Assembly: GCA_036365515.1 (NCBI GenBank)
Contig: CM070876.1
Span: forward strand, 174,977,478 to 175,041,477
Direction: 5' to 3'
DNA: 64,000 nt
Source: Torymus aiolomorphi
Lineage: Eukaryota > Arthropoda > Insecta > Hymenoptera > Torymidae
Shown: positions 50,291-62,250 of the stretch, in pieces
Numbering within the stretch: position 1 is the first letter of the stretch
Layout of the letters: each line of letters opens with the position of its first letter
Made by a program: the position numbers and the translations under genes
Notes under the pieces: model-generated
Databases searched by the model: none
What the model was told of the DNA's origin: nothing
The model's input: only the letters and a program-made list of their open reading frames with translations

Positions 50291-50656
50291 GCCCACGGAA
50301 ACACTTTTTTCACCACTTCTTTAGAGCTCTCTAGATGGGATAAATTTGGGCCTCAAAAATTTTTGAACACATGAAATTCATAGATTTTTCATCGATCTTT
50401 TCAATGGTGACATCCAAAATTAGAAAAAAAATGTTATTACTCAAAAATGAAGTTTAAGTGTAAAAAACACCGAATTTTTTTTTTTGGATTTTTTGATAAT
50501 TACAAAAAGTGCTTAGAATTCATAGAATTTTGGAGGTCACCATTGGAAAAATCGATGAAAAATCTATGAATTTCGTGTGTTCAAAAATTTTTGAGGCCCA
50601 AATTTATCTAATCTAGAGAGCTCTGAAAAAGTAGTGAAAAAAGTGTCCCCGTGGGC
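50291..50656. mobile_element. Palindromic MITE, 366 bp
   Basis: GCCCACGGAAACACTTTTTTC.. pairs with ..GAAAAAAGTGTCCCCGTGGGC. Arms of about 170 bp include AGAGCTCTCTAGAT and AAAATCTATGAATTTC blocks. No ORF. Confidence 0.8.
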
Positions 50657-50659
50657 ATA

Positions 50660-52840
50660 CTGAATTTTGATACGTAAGAGTAGTGATTTATGAAAAATCA
50701 TGAATACAGAACAGAGAGGTTGAACATCAGGACCATCTACAAGGAAGAGATCTAAAAAAATGCTCCACCAGTGAAGAGAAAAAGAAGTATATATATAAAG
50801 TAAAATTTCTGATATATCTGCAAGCGAAACAACAACAAAGAACAGAAAAATAGATTAAACTGAAAGTTATAGTTTTATTAAATATATATGTCATGAAAAG
50901 ATAATACTGTCAGAAGCTATTTACGTACTGGGTGTTGTATGCGGATATTGTCATTATATAAGAATGTGAACACATCAAGTACGCAAGGTGTAGAATAGTT
51001 CTGCAGCGCTTGTGTAAAATATGTAAGTATTAAAAAATCTGTTTTTGAAATGGGAAGTACAAAATTAACTTTGATTTCACACAACTAATTATTATTTGCA
51101 ATTTTTTCTGAAACCAAGATTAAATAGCTTTGAAGTTCTACATTTCAGCATTATCAAATAAAAATATTAGCCTACTACCCGCTAAGGGCTATAGTAATGT
51201 ATTATTCTAAATAATGTGAAGATATTGTTAAGCCGATGAAATTTTTTTCTTTTACAGATAATTATTTGATGGACATAAAATGATTAGTGTGCGTGCCAAA
51301 ATGACTTTTATATGGATATTCAATTTTTCATTTTTCATCTAAGTACATTATACAGAATGGTGAAAACAATTTTTGTAAGTAGTTTTCAAAGGCATACCAA
51401 GTTATAAGAAACTCGTGTTTTAAACTTGCTTTCTGAAAAACTTGTTTTTTTGTGTTTACAGGGTCTTTGCCGCAGGTTTATTTTTCAACAAGTGAACGGA
51501 ATGATTTGAAATTTTAGGTGAGTATTCTTTTTTATATTGTTCACAGCTTTTGTTTGCTACTTTTCCAAAAAAAGCTTTAGAAAAAAAGAAAAAAAAAGAA
51601 AATTACAGAACTTTTGATAAAATATACAAAAAAATGAGATTTTTCATGAAAAGTAAATATTAATAATGAGTTTTAAGGAACAGTAGCAAACAAAACCTGT
51701 AACTGATATAAAAAAAATATCAAGCCATGAATTTCAAGTCATTTCATTCATTCAGTCGTTGAAAAGTAAACCTGCGGCAATCAATAAATCAGGGTTCAAC
51801 CATTAATAAAATATACGCAAGAGCCAGATGTATATTATCAATTAACTACAGGCAGAGATTGTAGGTAATAATACTACTTTTTAGTAGAAAGAAATTTAAA
51901 CTTAAAGATTATACCTGGAATTTATTATTGATCAAAATATTTATTGTTATTTTTTTCAGATTTAACCATGGCTTGTTCCCTTAATGCAGTTAGATACTTA
52001 CCGATTTCAACGAATCGTCACCCAAAGTCATTTATTTAACGATAGCATACACGCTTCTACATCTATAGATTTAATGATCATAAAGCGAAATTTAAGATTT
52101 TATAAATTTAGCCAAAATATTTTATGTACAAAAAATATCTACTTCGCTCTTCATTTAAAGGATTCTTCTTAGTGAATGTTATCTGAGTTGTCAGTACTTG
52201 AATTTTTATCTTATGTGTACAATTTTATCAAATGCTTATCTTTTATACATTAAATAGATGAGTCATAAACATTAGAATCAATGTAATTATACTAATATAA
52301 TAAGAACAAAGCTTTATGTTTATACGAGTTATTTTATTGTTAGAATTAAGTTTGTTTTCTTACTTTAAATAATGTGAATGAAAAATTTTTCTTTGTTTCC
52401 AAACCGCATTAAGAAAAGCAAAATCCGTATTTCTTATCATAAGACTATAAAATGTACGGAAAGATTTTAAGTTCCAGGTATATTATCTCAAAAAAGTAAG
52501 GCATGTACTATTCTTCGACTATTAGGTGGCATCAGCGATGGGTATCGTACTGTGATGTTCGGAATTAAGGAAAAGGCAAATAATAATTGTGATATAAATG
52601 TTTATTTATAAAATAGTTTTATTTACCATTAGATCTGATAAACAATAGATCCTTGATTTTGTGTATAATCTCGCTGTATAATCGCTTGTTTGAATTGTTC
52701 TTCTTATGTGTATATAATGTGATTGGCACTTATAGTTGCTTATTAATAAAATTATGTCCTCATATGTCGTCTGGGGTAGATGGAGCTCGCGATCGGTTTA
52801 TTCGCCATGCTGTAACTGAATTGTGCCGGTGATTTCCGCT
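50660..52840. other. AT-rich spacer, nothing recognised
   Basis: No supported coding or repeat feature. Confidence 0.4.
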
Positions 52841-52842
52841 TA

Positions 52843-53094
52843 TTTTATAACACTATTAAATTAGGTTAAAGATAATCTTGACGATGAGTCGAGATAATCT
52901 TTTTAACGTAAGTAAAGTATAAACAAAATTACGACGCGCGTATGCTTTCGCGAAGTTTGTGACTCGTTACATTACGTGGTTACGTTGTCGAAATGCTGCG
53001 TCGTTTAAATTCGCAATCACATAATTTTGTGGGTCAGGAAATTACTGATGGGAATATGAATATTTAATTTTAAGAATACGTCACGGACGTAACA
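52843..53094 (-). mobile_element. Truncated LTR-A (5' half)
   Basis: Read on the minus strand, TGTTACGTCCGTGACGTATT starts at 53094 and follows LTR-A to ..AGTGTTATAAAATAAGCGG near 52843, where similarity stops. Confidence 0.8.
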
Positions 53095-54255
53095 GTACCA
53101 AGCAAGGGCACTGGCGGTCCTAATAAAATTATGATGCTAATTTTCTGCAAATTTTACTTACGAATATGCAAAATCACTTAACAATGATAAGTGGAATAAA
53201 AACATAAATGTTAAAGTTAATTAAATAACAGTTTCATCTATTTTTTCGCTCTCTGAGTGAAGACACCTACTTTTAATACGCTCTTGGCGTGACCGGCCGC
53301 GATATCTACACATGCATGCCGGAGTATGTAAACAAGCAAGATTCCACGCGTATGCGCAGTAAGCGCCTTTGAGCACGAGGCCATCGAAGTCAACTAACTT
53401 TCAGCGTAATTTTCACGATTTCTTTATCGGCTACGCTAATTTTTCGCAGGCTTATGTGAATCTGCGTGAAATAAGCTATAACCTCATAGTTTTGTTTTCA
53501 AAAATTACTATTTTATAACTGTGTAAGACATGGTGGATAGATTACGGGGAACGGTGGTCTCATAAGACCTATGTAAAAATGACACTTTTTTAACAATTTT
53601 TTTGTCGATAATAAGCTCGGCGACCACAATATTTCTTTTTCGTAAAAGTTAGTGGATTACTTCTAGAATATAGTGATGTGAGCTAGCGGTAGCGGTGAGC
53701 ATGCGAGGGGAAATGGATGAATTGTTAGGTTATTAATAACTTATTTGAATATAGGATTGTAATATAATTAAGGTATTTGAAACGTCAAGCACGAGTAAAA
53801 AAAAATAGAGAAAAAAATAAAACGCAATAATAAATTAAAAGAAATGTTAAATATAAAAGAAATAATAAAAAAGCGAAATATAGCTAAACGCGTCTTCTCT
53901 TGTCCGAGCGAGAACCTCACACAAGGTAGAAGCTCAGAAAAGTCCTTTTCCTTGTGGCTATTAAGCTGCCCCTTTATGCACGTAGCGAAAATGCATCCGC
54001 ACTAAGCGAGGGACGGGAGGCTTTTTATGCTATTGAGCGAGTTCGGTGCCCTCAGCGAAAGCCAGGCTAGGTGAAATCCTCTCGGTGGAGAAATCTGGTG
54101 CGACTCCAATGAGTCTAGGAGGAGATCCGTCTTCTTCGCATCGCAGCGAGCGAGTGCGCTCCGAAATTTCGGAGCGTAACAAAATACCTCTGCTTGAGAG
54201 AGGGGCGAGCTTTCGCACTCGCTGATTGGCCGCCGCAAGGGCGGTTGCTAAAGTT
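53095..54255. other. Spacer, nothing recognised
   Basis: CpG-richer at 53270-53400 and 53880-54250. No gene. ATAGTGATGTGAGCT at 53672 resembles the end of the hAT-type MITE at 54262. Confidence 0.4.
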
Positions 54256-54261
54256 AGCAGG

Positions 54262-54597
54262 CAGTGATGTGAGCTGGTCAATTGACCGTCATAACCCTAA
54301 CCTGACAAAAAAAATTTTGACTGACAATTGACCCTGACCGGTCACACTTCTGCGTGACTGTGTGACAGTCAAACCTATATTTATATAGAGTATAGAGTAT
54401 AGACGAAGGAGGAAAAGTATGGTTTTGTAATTTTGTACGAAAAGACTGCTCTGTAAAACATACAATGACTGGTCAAAAATCTCACGGTCATTTTTACATT
54501 CAGGGATTGTAAATTCCGACTGTCAATGACAGTCATATTTTTGTCAAAATGACCGCCAGTCAGAAAATTTTGTCTGACCGGTCAATCCACATTACTG
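54262..54597. mobile_element. hAT-type MITE, 336 bp, 8-bp TSD
   Basis: Ends CAGTGATGTG and CACATTACTG, inverted, flanked by exact 8-bp repeats TTAGCAGG (54254-54261, 54598-54605). The interior is packed with GACCGGTCA, TGACAGTCA and GGTCAATTGACC words. Confidence 0.88.
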
Positions 54598-55254
54598 TTA
54601 GCAGGTGAGGCTGCTGCTCATATTGCGAGACTGCTTGCTCCCCTCTCCACAAATCCGAGGGTACGGCCCGTCGAGCAAGCAGCGACGCCGAGCTTCTCCG
54701 AAGCTCTCGAGGTACGTCGATGCTACATAGACTTTACATAGAAAAAAGTCGGGTTCGACTACCTATTTCTCGGATTTTAATAATTCTAGAGAACAAATAT
54801 TCAGTCGCAATTGTTGCGGACATCAATAGTCTAATTTTTGTACGCATTGTTACTATTTTAGAAAAGTCGCTGAAATCACCTTAAAAATTATTCTGCTTGT
54901 CATATTTTCATAGTATTATGAATTTTAATATTAACAAAAAAGAATATTTTACACCTTATCAATTGGAAAGAAACGAGCTGTATAATATTCACAAGGTCTG
55001 AATAGGAAATTTTGCTTCATACATTCATTAACCTGGCAGCTGAAACACAAATTTCTCTCGAAACTGCTCTAAACTGTAGTGACTTCTCATCAGTGTCGTT
55101 GGAGGGCTTGAAGGATGAAACCTTAGGCTACGTTAATATCCAGATGACAATAAGTCATGTACGAAAGGAACACAGCGAGTTAAATTATATATATTGTATC
55201 TCAAGAAGCCTGTGCAATTTTAATACACATCTAACGTCTTTTTAGCATTTTAGC

Positions 55255-55462
55255 CTTCGAGCATATACTTATGAAGTAAGCATCTCATGCGGGAATCGTA
55301 TCTCCGGTGTGCGAGAGAGAGAAACAGCTTTATGACATGCTATCTCTCTCGCACAACACTCCTTCGAGAGAGATAGCATCTCATAAAACTGGTTCTCTCT
55401 CTCTCGCACACCGGAGACACGATTCCGCATGAGATGCTTACTCCATAAGTATATGCTCGAAG
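55255..55462. mobile_element. hAT-type palindromic MITE, 208 bp, 8-bp TSD
   Basis: CTTCGAGCATATACTTATG.. and its complement close a nearly perfect hairpin with arms of about 100 bp. Exact 8-bp repeats ATTTTAGC flank it (55247-55254, 55463-55470). The centre is (GA)n-like CTCTCTCTCGC. Confidence 0.92.
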
Positions 55463-55620
55463 ATTTTAGCTTTTTCATGGTGATTCCTGAAATTTTAAGC
55501 AGTTTTACATACTATTCCTCCAACCATCGTTTTTACTAATATAAAGTTATTTTTAATGTTTAACACTCTGTAACATATTATAATCCTGATAAAGCGAGTA
55601 ATCCAAAAAGTTGGCTAAAT

Positions 55621-55829
55621 AATAGTATATTACGCACCATGGGAGGAAAAAACTTGGACCCGAGCCGAAGGCGAGGGTGGCAAACACGAGCTGGGGGCTG
55701 GCCAATTTTACTCCCGTGGTGCGTATACTATTTTTCCTCACATCGAGGCCGAAAATGCCATATTTCCGTTTCGGAGCCGGGCGGGAATGAGGCACTTTCG
55801 GCCCGGTGTGAGGAAAAATATTTTTAGAA
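55621..55829. repeat. Double-hairpin repeat, copy 1
   Basis: Hairpin 1: AATAGTATATTACGCACCAT (55621) with CCGTGGTGCGTATACTATT (55714). Hairpin 2 follows at once: TTTTTCCTCACA..GAGGCCGAAAATGCC with GGCACTTTCGGCCC..TGTGAGGAAAAAT. The same two-hairpin order recurs at 61790-61962. Confidence 0.8.
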
Positions 55830-55839
55830 TTCTACAATT

Positions 55840-57066
55840 GGGTTGTGTAACATCCGCCCCTTCCTATCGACAATACAAATTGCTTATTCTACACATCAAA
55901 TTTTACAACATAATCTTATTGTAAAGACCCCGTGCATTAGAGAGAGTAAATCCCACTCTCTAAGGGTAATAAACACATTGTTTCTTTAATTTGTTGCGCT
56001 CTTTAAAGCGGTCTTATACACAGTAGCTTCAAAGGCGACTATTTAGACAAATATAGTAAAAAAATGAATTTCAAAGCATAAGTAAGAGGTAGTCTTAATG
56101 TTGCAATTTTTTCAGTTACAATGTTATAGTTGTTACTCTTATACGATACTATATTTCATGTGGCTCAGCAGGACAAAAACTGCAATTTTTTGGTTCTTTT
56201 AATTCAGTGTTCTCTCTGTTCGTTGACATAAAAAGGTGTCGAAGTGTCTTTTTTCTGAAGTCATTAGCTTTTCAACAACTAATCTTGGTTCGAGAACTCT
56301 CAATTGATGGCTTTATTCAGGATTGGTGTAAGAAGAAATTCTTGACATTACTTACTAATAAAACATATTGAATTTTAAGTACTTTAAATTATCTTATTAT
56401 TTTATTATTTAGTAGTACTAGTAGTATTCGTTTAGTATTATATGAAATTATGCACAATCTAACTAAGGCTCATCTCATTCATATTTTTTTTATTGAAAAG
56501 TTCTTTAAATATTCACATAATGAATGATCCACCTTTTCAAACGAACTATTAGATTGTAGAGATAAAGATGTAGTTTCAATTTTATTGAATTTAAATTCCC
56601 GTGCTATTTTTGTTGTTATTTTATTTGTGATATTTGTCCCACTACATCTCATTGAAAAATATTAAGTTCGCAATATTTATCCATCTATTTACATATTTTG
56701 ATAAAACTGATTATAAAAAGTCACAATACACACATATAAATAATGATACGTTGCACTCATTGGGACTGATCTGATACAATAAAAAAATTCTTTTTGAGTT
56801 CAATTTATTATTAATGGAACAATTAATTAAATGTTTACAATTATTTATTCGTTTATTCTGAAATCTAACTTACATTGTTACTACTTAATACTGTTTTATT
56901 TTAATTGTATTAAGTATTATTATTTAGTGGAAAATAGTGAGGGAAAACATCCACTCTCGTGTAAGTAAAAGAATGAGAAGTCTGTCTATACTGCTACGCA
57001 CAATGGCCCAGTTTTGGGTATTAAAGTCGCAGTTCGACGAAGACACAAATTATGCGGTGACAATTT
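55840..57066. other. Spacer 3' of copy 2, nothing recognised
   Basis: AT-rich, no supported feature. Confidence 0.4.
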
Positions 57067-57491
57067 TTAATGGGTCTCTTTGAATGATGGATTATTATCG
57101 CAACCAGTCAAATCTTTTGTACCACTATTCGTCCACGGTTGTTCTTCAGCAGAAGCAAAAACGCCATATATTACAGCGCCAAAAAGATAAATCGCGCTAC
57201 AGATGAAAAATACTATTCGCCATTCATCAACCGTCTATTCGTAAAATAACATTATGTTTATACAATTTCAAAATTTATAGGTGAACTTTAATGTGGTAAT
57301 AACAAACCTCGTTCTGCACAATGTATCCAGTTACAATGGGGCTGACAATTCCAGGCATAACTATCAAATAGCCACCAATTCCAAACATGATACTAGTATG
57401 TTTTCCTCCAATATCTAAGTAATTGACACTGAAAAGTAATACTCCTAATGAATTTATAATACGCAATTGTTTGATCTGCTTCTTTTAATTA

Positions 57492-57898
57492 CACTGAGTA
57501 AAAAGGCGTTTGTACTGTGAACTATATTGCATAGTAAAACTGAATATTATTGCCTTCACTATGTTTTTTTGTAAAATCAACTATAATGTGTTAATAATAA
57601 ATATATTAATATAATTCAAACGACTAAATAGTTATAGTAACTCAATTATTGCACATTTAACTAAATGTTCAGTAAAGTTTACTTTATTGATTTAGTATAA
57701 TATAATATTTCCATTCGAAATCCTTTGATATTTTAAATTTTACTATATAATACGAGTATAATACCCAATAACATATTTCTAGCTATCTTTATCAATTTTG
57801 TTGTTTTTGTTGTATCAATATAAAATATATATGTAGCCAAATACCACTATATTTTATAGTACTTTTATGTGAAAATATACTATATTTTTTTCTCAGTG
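57492..57898. mobile_element. TA-flanked MITE (CACTGAG ends) in copy-2 intron 5
   Basis: CACTGAGTAAAAA and ..TTTTTTTCTCAGTG are inverted and bordered by TA. 407 bp, inside rich in ACTATATT words. End-related to the 29.7-kb element; no tRNA-like segment inside. Confidence 0.78.
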
Positions 57899-58045
57899 TA
57901 ATAAAAGCTGATAAAAAATAAAAGTTAAGAATCTTTGAATCTTTTGTAAACTTTATTTAATGTGGATCATTTATGCTTGTTATTCCTCTGACACACAAGG
58001 GCGAGTATACTTGTCCAAGATACATAGGATTTCAAACTTCTACAA

Positions 58046-58372
58046 TTGAGGGGTAAAAATCTATCTAAAGTATATAAGTCACAAATAACAGCGAGCGTAA
58101 AGTTATTGAAGGTACCTACAAGATGCGCTAAATTTCCGAGAAATAAAGGGCCGAGAACGAGTGGACTCGGTCTCTATCCACTTGGGTTCTCCAAAGACGA
58201 AGTTACAACTAGACTCAAAGAATGTATTAAATGTTCGCACAAGATATCGTCTAAGAATATTAGTCAACGATTAATCGAATCAAGGAGTAGCGAACACTTC
58301 ATTAATATCCTGAGGAGCGACGAGGGCCCAAGTGGGAAAGCAAAGTTCACGTGCTTGCTTCGTATAAATTAA
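58046..58372 (+). other. 108-codon open frame in copy-2 intron 5 (weak)
   Basis: An open plus-strand frame, basic in composition (KVPTRCAKFPRNKGPRTSGL..), starts from TTG rather than ATG. It lies in about 560 bp (58080-58640) that copy 1's intron 5 lacks, between segments homologous in both copies (38.9-39.1 kb). It could be an insertion or a deletion in copy 1. No family recognised. Confidence 0.2.
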
Positions 58373-60582
58373 TTTTTAGACTTTTATGACTTAATATGGG
58401 AAAAACGTTGCGTTCGATAGGTTTTCAAGGGCAATGTGATATTTGAAAAAATATACTGCATTATTGAGTATAACTTATTAATTAATTTCTTATGTATTAA
58501 TTTTACTCGTGTCTGAGAAATAATAGAATAAAAATCAGTATTTGCGTGGAAATAATGTTTGAATCATTTTGATGACGTCTTGTGTTCATTTGTTAATAAT
58601 TTAAAATCATTATTTTATTAAAATTATATTGTATAATTTTACAAAGGTAAACGATACTGACGATACGGTTTCAAAAGTATGTGTTTTTCATTTAAGAAAA
58701 GTCGGTTGATACAATTGCATAGAACACCGAATATTCAAATTACTCACAAGAAGAGTGCATTACCTTTGGGAAGCGGACCTTAACTGGGCTTTGAGAATAG
58801 ATTTTTGGTGACTAAAAATGAATCCTAGTACCAGTAATTAGTTCTCATAGGCCCTTTTTCTCAAGATATAGGTTACCTTATTTTAAAAATACGTTATTTT
58901 CTTAAAAAATGATGTCTCTTCTATTGACTATCACATTGCAAGTATTTATGATACGAAAACGAGCGAAAAATATTATTAAAGTAGACAAAAAAAGCTAAAA
59001 TTTAAGCTCTGCTTTGTTGAAAAATTATTGATTTTTCAGGAAATTATAAGCAATCAAAGATAGCGTAAGAAAATGGTTTATTTGTCTTCATTTTCAGCGA
59101 TTCAATGGATCGTATTTTTAACCATTTTCTTTATTAACTTCTGAATTACGGACTGAGTTTTAATTAGGCCAATCGATGTTTCTTTAATAAGTGAAAACAG
59201 GAACTTACGAAAATCCCGCAACCGTTAGTCCTTCAATGCCAATTGAAAATATAATACAAATAACAGCCACGATTGGTGTCATCATAAATGCCGTACAAGC
59301 CATAAAAATACTTTGACATACAAAAGTTGTACAAGTGAAGCCTTTCCGCACTTATGTTGTAGTTAAAATGTTTTTCGAACGAAGATAATCAGCCAGTTGA
59401 CCAGCAGTTAGCATTAGTGCAGAAGATAAAATGTATGGTACTCCAGCATAAATTCCAGCTTCTTCTAATGAGAAGCCTAGCGCATCTATATGAACAATAA
59501 TAAAGGTAGTGAGTATTAATATTTGTATATTTATCTGGAAATGGTCAAATTACCGCTCATAATTTTTGGTAGGTATATGACCATTGTATAAAATCCCCAA
59601 TTATCTGCTGTGTTCGCTAGAAATATAGCCCACACAGGTGCCGATGTAAGTATGGCTTTCCATGGATGTGATATTTGTTGCTTGATTCATAAAACAAAAA
59701 CTTCATTAATCGGTGTAAAACCAACACGAAAACAGAAAAATTAAACAAAATTGTACTAAGGGTTACCAATAAAGTAATTTCTCATATTTTTGAAGGTTTT
59801 TATATCTTCTGAAGAAAGTCATATTTTTTAATGGATAATATTTGATTTTGGTCCTTGGTATTTATAGATTAGTTACAAGATTGCATTAACAAACCTTATC
59901 GACGGTGCCCAAACTGCTATTGATGTAATCCAGTTCAGATTGACTAATATGCGGATCGTCGTCAGGTCGATCTTTGACAAGAATGCACTAATAGATATAC
60001 CATAGGATGCCTACGACTCCCGGAATGTAGAAAACGCTAGGCCAACCAAACCGTTCGACCATTATGCTACTAATTAGCATGCCTAGTACGATGCCGATAT
60101 TACTACCGGTGTATACTATAGCAGTCATCTTCGAACGCTCTAATGGAGGTGCCCAGTACGAAAAAATTGCATTCATCGCTGGATACGTTACGCCCTATTT
60201 TGTAAAGTTTGTGAAATCATTAGGTTTACGTCAAGTATTTTAACCAGTCAAGTCGTAAGATGAGATAGTGAAAATACATTTTCTATACTATTTTTTTGTG
60301 CTTTTTTCGAATCTGAAGCTTTTTTCTTTCTATACCTTACGATTCTTCCAATATGAGAACTTTTTCTGAAATAAAATGGAGATTTTTTAATTGCATTTTG
60401 ATTCATTCTGATTTAGATAAGGTTAACGCACTTGCATGTACATGGAAAACTAGAGCGAGAGAAATTTTTAGTTGTACTGGTCGATTGGTATTTTTTAAAA
60501 ATTAAATATGGTTGACGTTCGGTGTCGAGTTAACCACGAACTTTTTATTTTTTCCACTTTCTCCCCAACTGCTGCAAAGGAC

Positions 60583-60770
60583 TACGCACACAGTGGATGA
60601 AAATCGCCAACCGGTCGAATCGTCTAAAAATGAAATATGTTGTAGTTCTAGAGTTCCCGAGCCAAAACTTTTACGGGCTCAAGACCCGAAAATGGCTAGC
60701 TATCGAGTAAAACAACGTTTTTTATTTTTAGACGATTTGACCGGTTGCCGATTTCCATTTCGTGTGCGTG
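60583..60770. repeat. Hairpin at the centre of the foldback element
   Basis: AATCGCCAACCGGTCGAATCG and the complement ..CGATTTGACCGGTTGCCGATT pair, with flanking GCACACAG/CGTGTGCGTGG. The 107-codon ORF over it is a product of the palindrome. Confidence 0.75.
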
Positions 60771-60848
60771 GACCTTTGAATATGATATTTTCCTTATATG
60801 TGGATGACAATCATTTTGTTTTGGGCGAAATTTAAAATAATTACATTG

Positions 60849-61404
60849 TGTTACGAGTAGGAGCTCACAGAGCTCAGGAATGCAGCTTCGAGTCAACAGC
60901 GCGCAAGACGTTGATCGCCGAAACAGGCATCAAGCGATGAGGAAAGACTTCAGGAATTGCGGCAGCACGGCGAGACTCGAACCAGAATCAGCAGTTCACG
61001 AGGCATTGAACCTCTCAATAATTGGGCCATCCCGACGAAGAACTGAGGTGGACACTAGATTGCTAAACGAAGAGCAATCAGTAACCGCATGTCCATCCCC
61101 ACAGGACGCACAATCAGAGTACCAGAAACGAAAGAGGACGAGAGGGTACGAAATGCCAGGAGAAGAAGAGAGTACCACGGACGAGACCAAGAAGAACGCA
61201 ACTACCCCGCGAGGAAGACACCAACGAGCCAGCCGCGTCGCCAAGCAGGAATAATCTCTCTTTCTCATTAATTGTAAGTATCTAATAAATCTAATATTCA
61301 AATATCTACATACTTTGTATTTCATTGCACTGTTCTATTACTGGAACAGCGTGAAAAACTGAAACCCTTCTCCTGTTATAAGAAGTAACCTTCCAAACGT
61401 AACA
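60849..61404 (+). mobile_element. Solo LTR-E in copy-2 intron 2
   Basis: TGTTACGAGTAGGAGCTCAC.. to ..TTCCAAACGTAACA, 556 bp, flanked by ATTG on both sides (60845-60848, 61405-61408). The 124-codon ORF inside is on LTR sequence. Confidence 0.92.
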
Positions 61405-61789
61405 ATTGAGAGATTTCAAACTGGTACATAACCTTGTACCTTAACATTTGGTTCAAAAGCATTGTTTTTGTATTTTTGTCGTATTTTTCTTAGAGAGATC
61501 GTTACGAATTTAATTTATTCATAGAGTTCTAGTGAATTCTTATTTGATATTCGATAATTAAATTGTTTTGTTTCTCGCAAAGCAAAAATGCCGGGTGTCC
61601 GACATATTGAATTTCTATAAAATACAGATGGAACTTCAAAGTACAACTATAAATTCCACTCGATCTAGATTTTTAAGTACATGCAAATCCGTTCATCTTA
61701 TCTAAATCACAATTAATCAAAATGAGATTTGAAAATTTCCAGAAAAAAATAAGCTTCAGATTCGAAAAGAGCACGAAAAAATAGCTTAA

Positions 61790-61962
61790 AATAGTGTATT
61801 ACGCACTTAGGTAGGAAAAAATTTACACGAGCTATGGGCTGGCCAATTTTTCTCCCATGGTGCGTATACTATTTTTCGTCATACCCGGGCCGAAAATACC
61901 GCATTCCCGTTTTTGCGCCGAGAGGGAATGTGGTACTTTTGGCCAGGGTATGGCGAAAAATG
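61790..61962. repeat. Double-hairpin repeat, copy 2
   Basis: Same layout as 55621-55829: ATAGTGTATTACGCAC.. with CCATGGTGCGTATACTATT, then TTTTTCGTCATACCCGGGCC with GGCCAGGGTATGGCGAAAAAT. Confidence 0.8.
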
Positions 61963-62044
61963 TATTTTTACTAAGATCTCTCCGCGGATTCGATTTTTAA
62001 CGATGCGCTGAAGAAAAAATAAATGCGATCTTAGGACTTAGTTA

Positions 62045-62250
62045 AGGGGATGCGAGTGCCACCCGTTACCGACGATTGCAGGGACCTGTTTTTTTCATTT
62101 GGTTTTGAATTTTAAGAAAATATCGCTCTGGTACGTTGTAATTAATTACTGAATCTACAACGTGTCAAAGAGATTTTTCCTCAAAATTCAAAATTGAACG
62201 AGAAAAACGGGTCCCTGCAATCGTCGGTAACAGGGGAGCCTCGCATCGCC
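62045..62250. mobile_element. PIF/Harbinger-type palindromic MITE, 206 bp, TTA-flanked
   Basis: AGGGGATGCGAGTGCC..CCGTTACCGACGATTGCAGG pairs with CCTGCAATCGTCGGTAAC..CTCGCATCGCC; TTA borders both ends. Superfamily judged from the 3-bp TTA repeat. Confidence 0.75.

Larger units (their letters stand above)
60275..61800. mobile_element. Foldback element in copy-2 intron 2, split by an LTR
   Basis: 60290-60490 (GTGCTTTTTTCGAATCTGAAG.., ..GATTTAGATAAG.., TGCATGTAC) is the inverted complement of 61610-61790. Between the arms lie a central hairpin (60583-60770) and the LTR-E at 60849-61404. Without the LTR it would be about 960 bp. Confidence 0.65.

Noticed and set aside
60512..60835. 107-codon ORF
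   Set aside because: It spans a palindrome (60583-60770); the second half encodes the complement of the first. No protein features.
60880..61325. ORFs of 124 and 109 codons
   Set aside because: They lie inside a solo LTR-E with clear target duplications.
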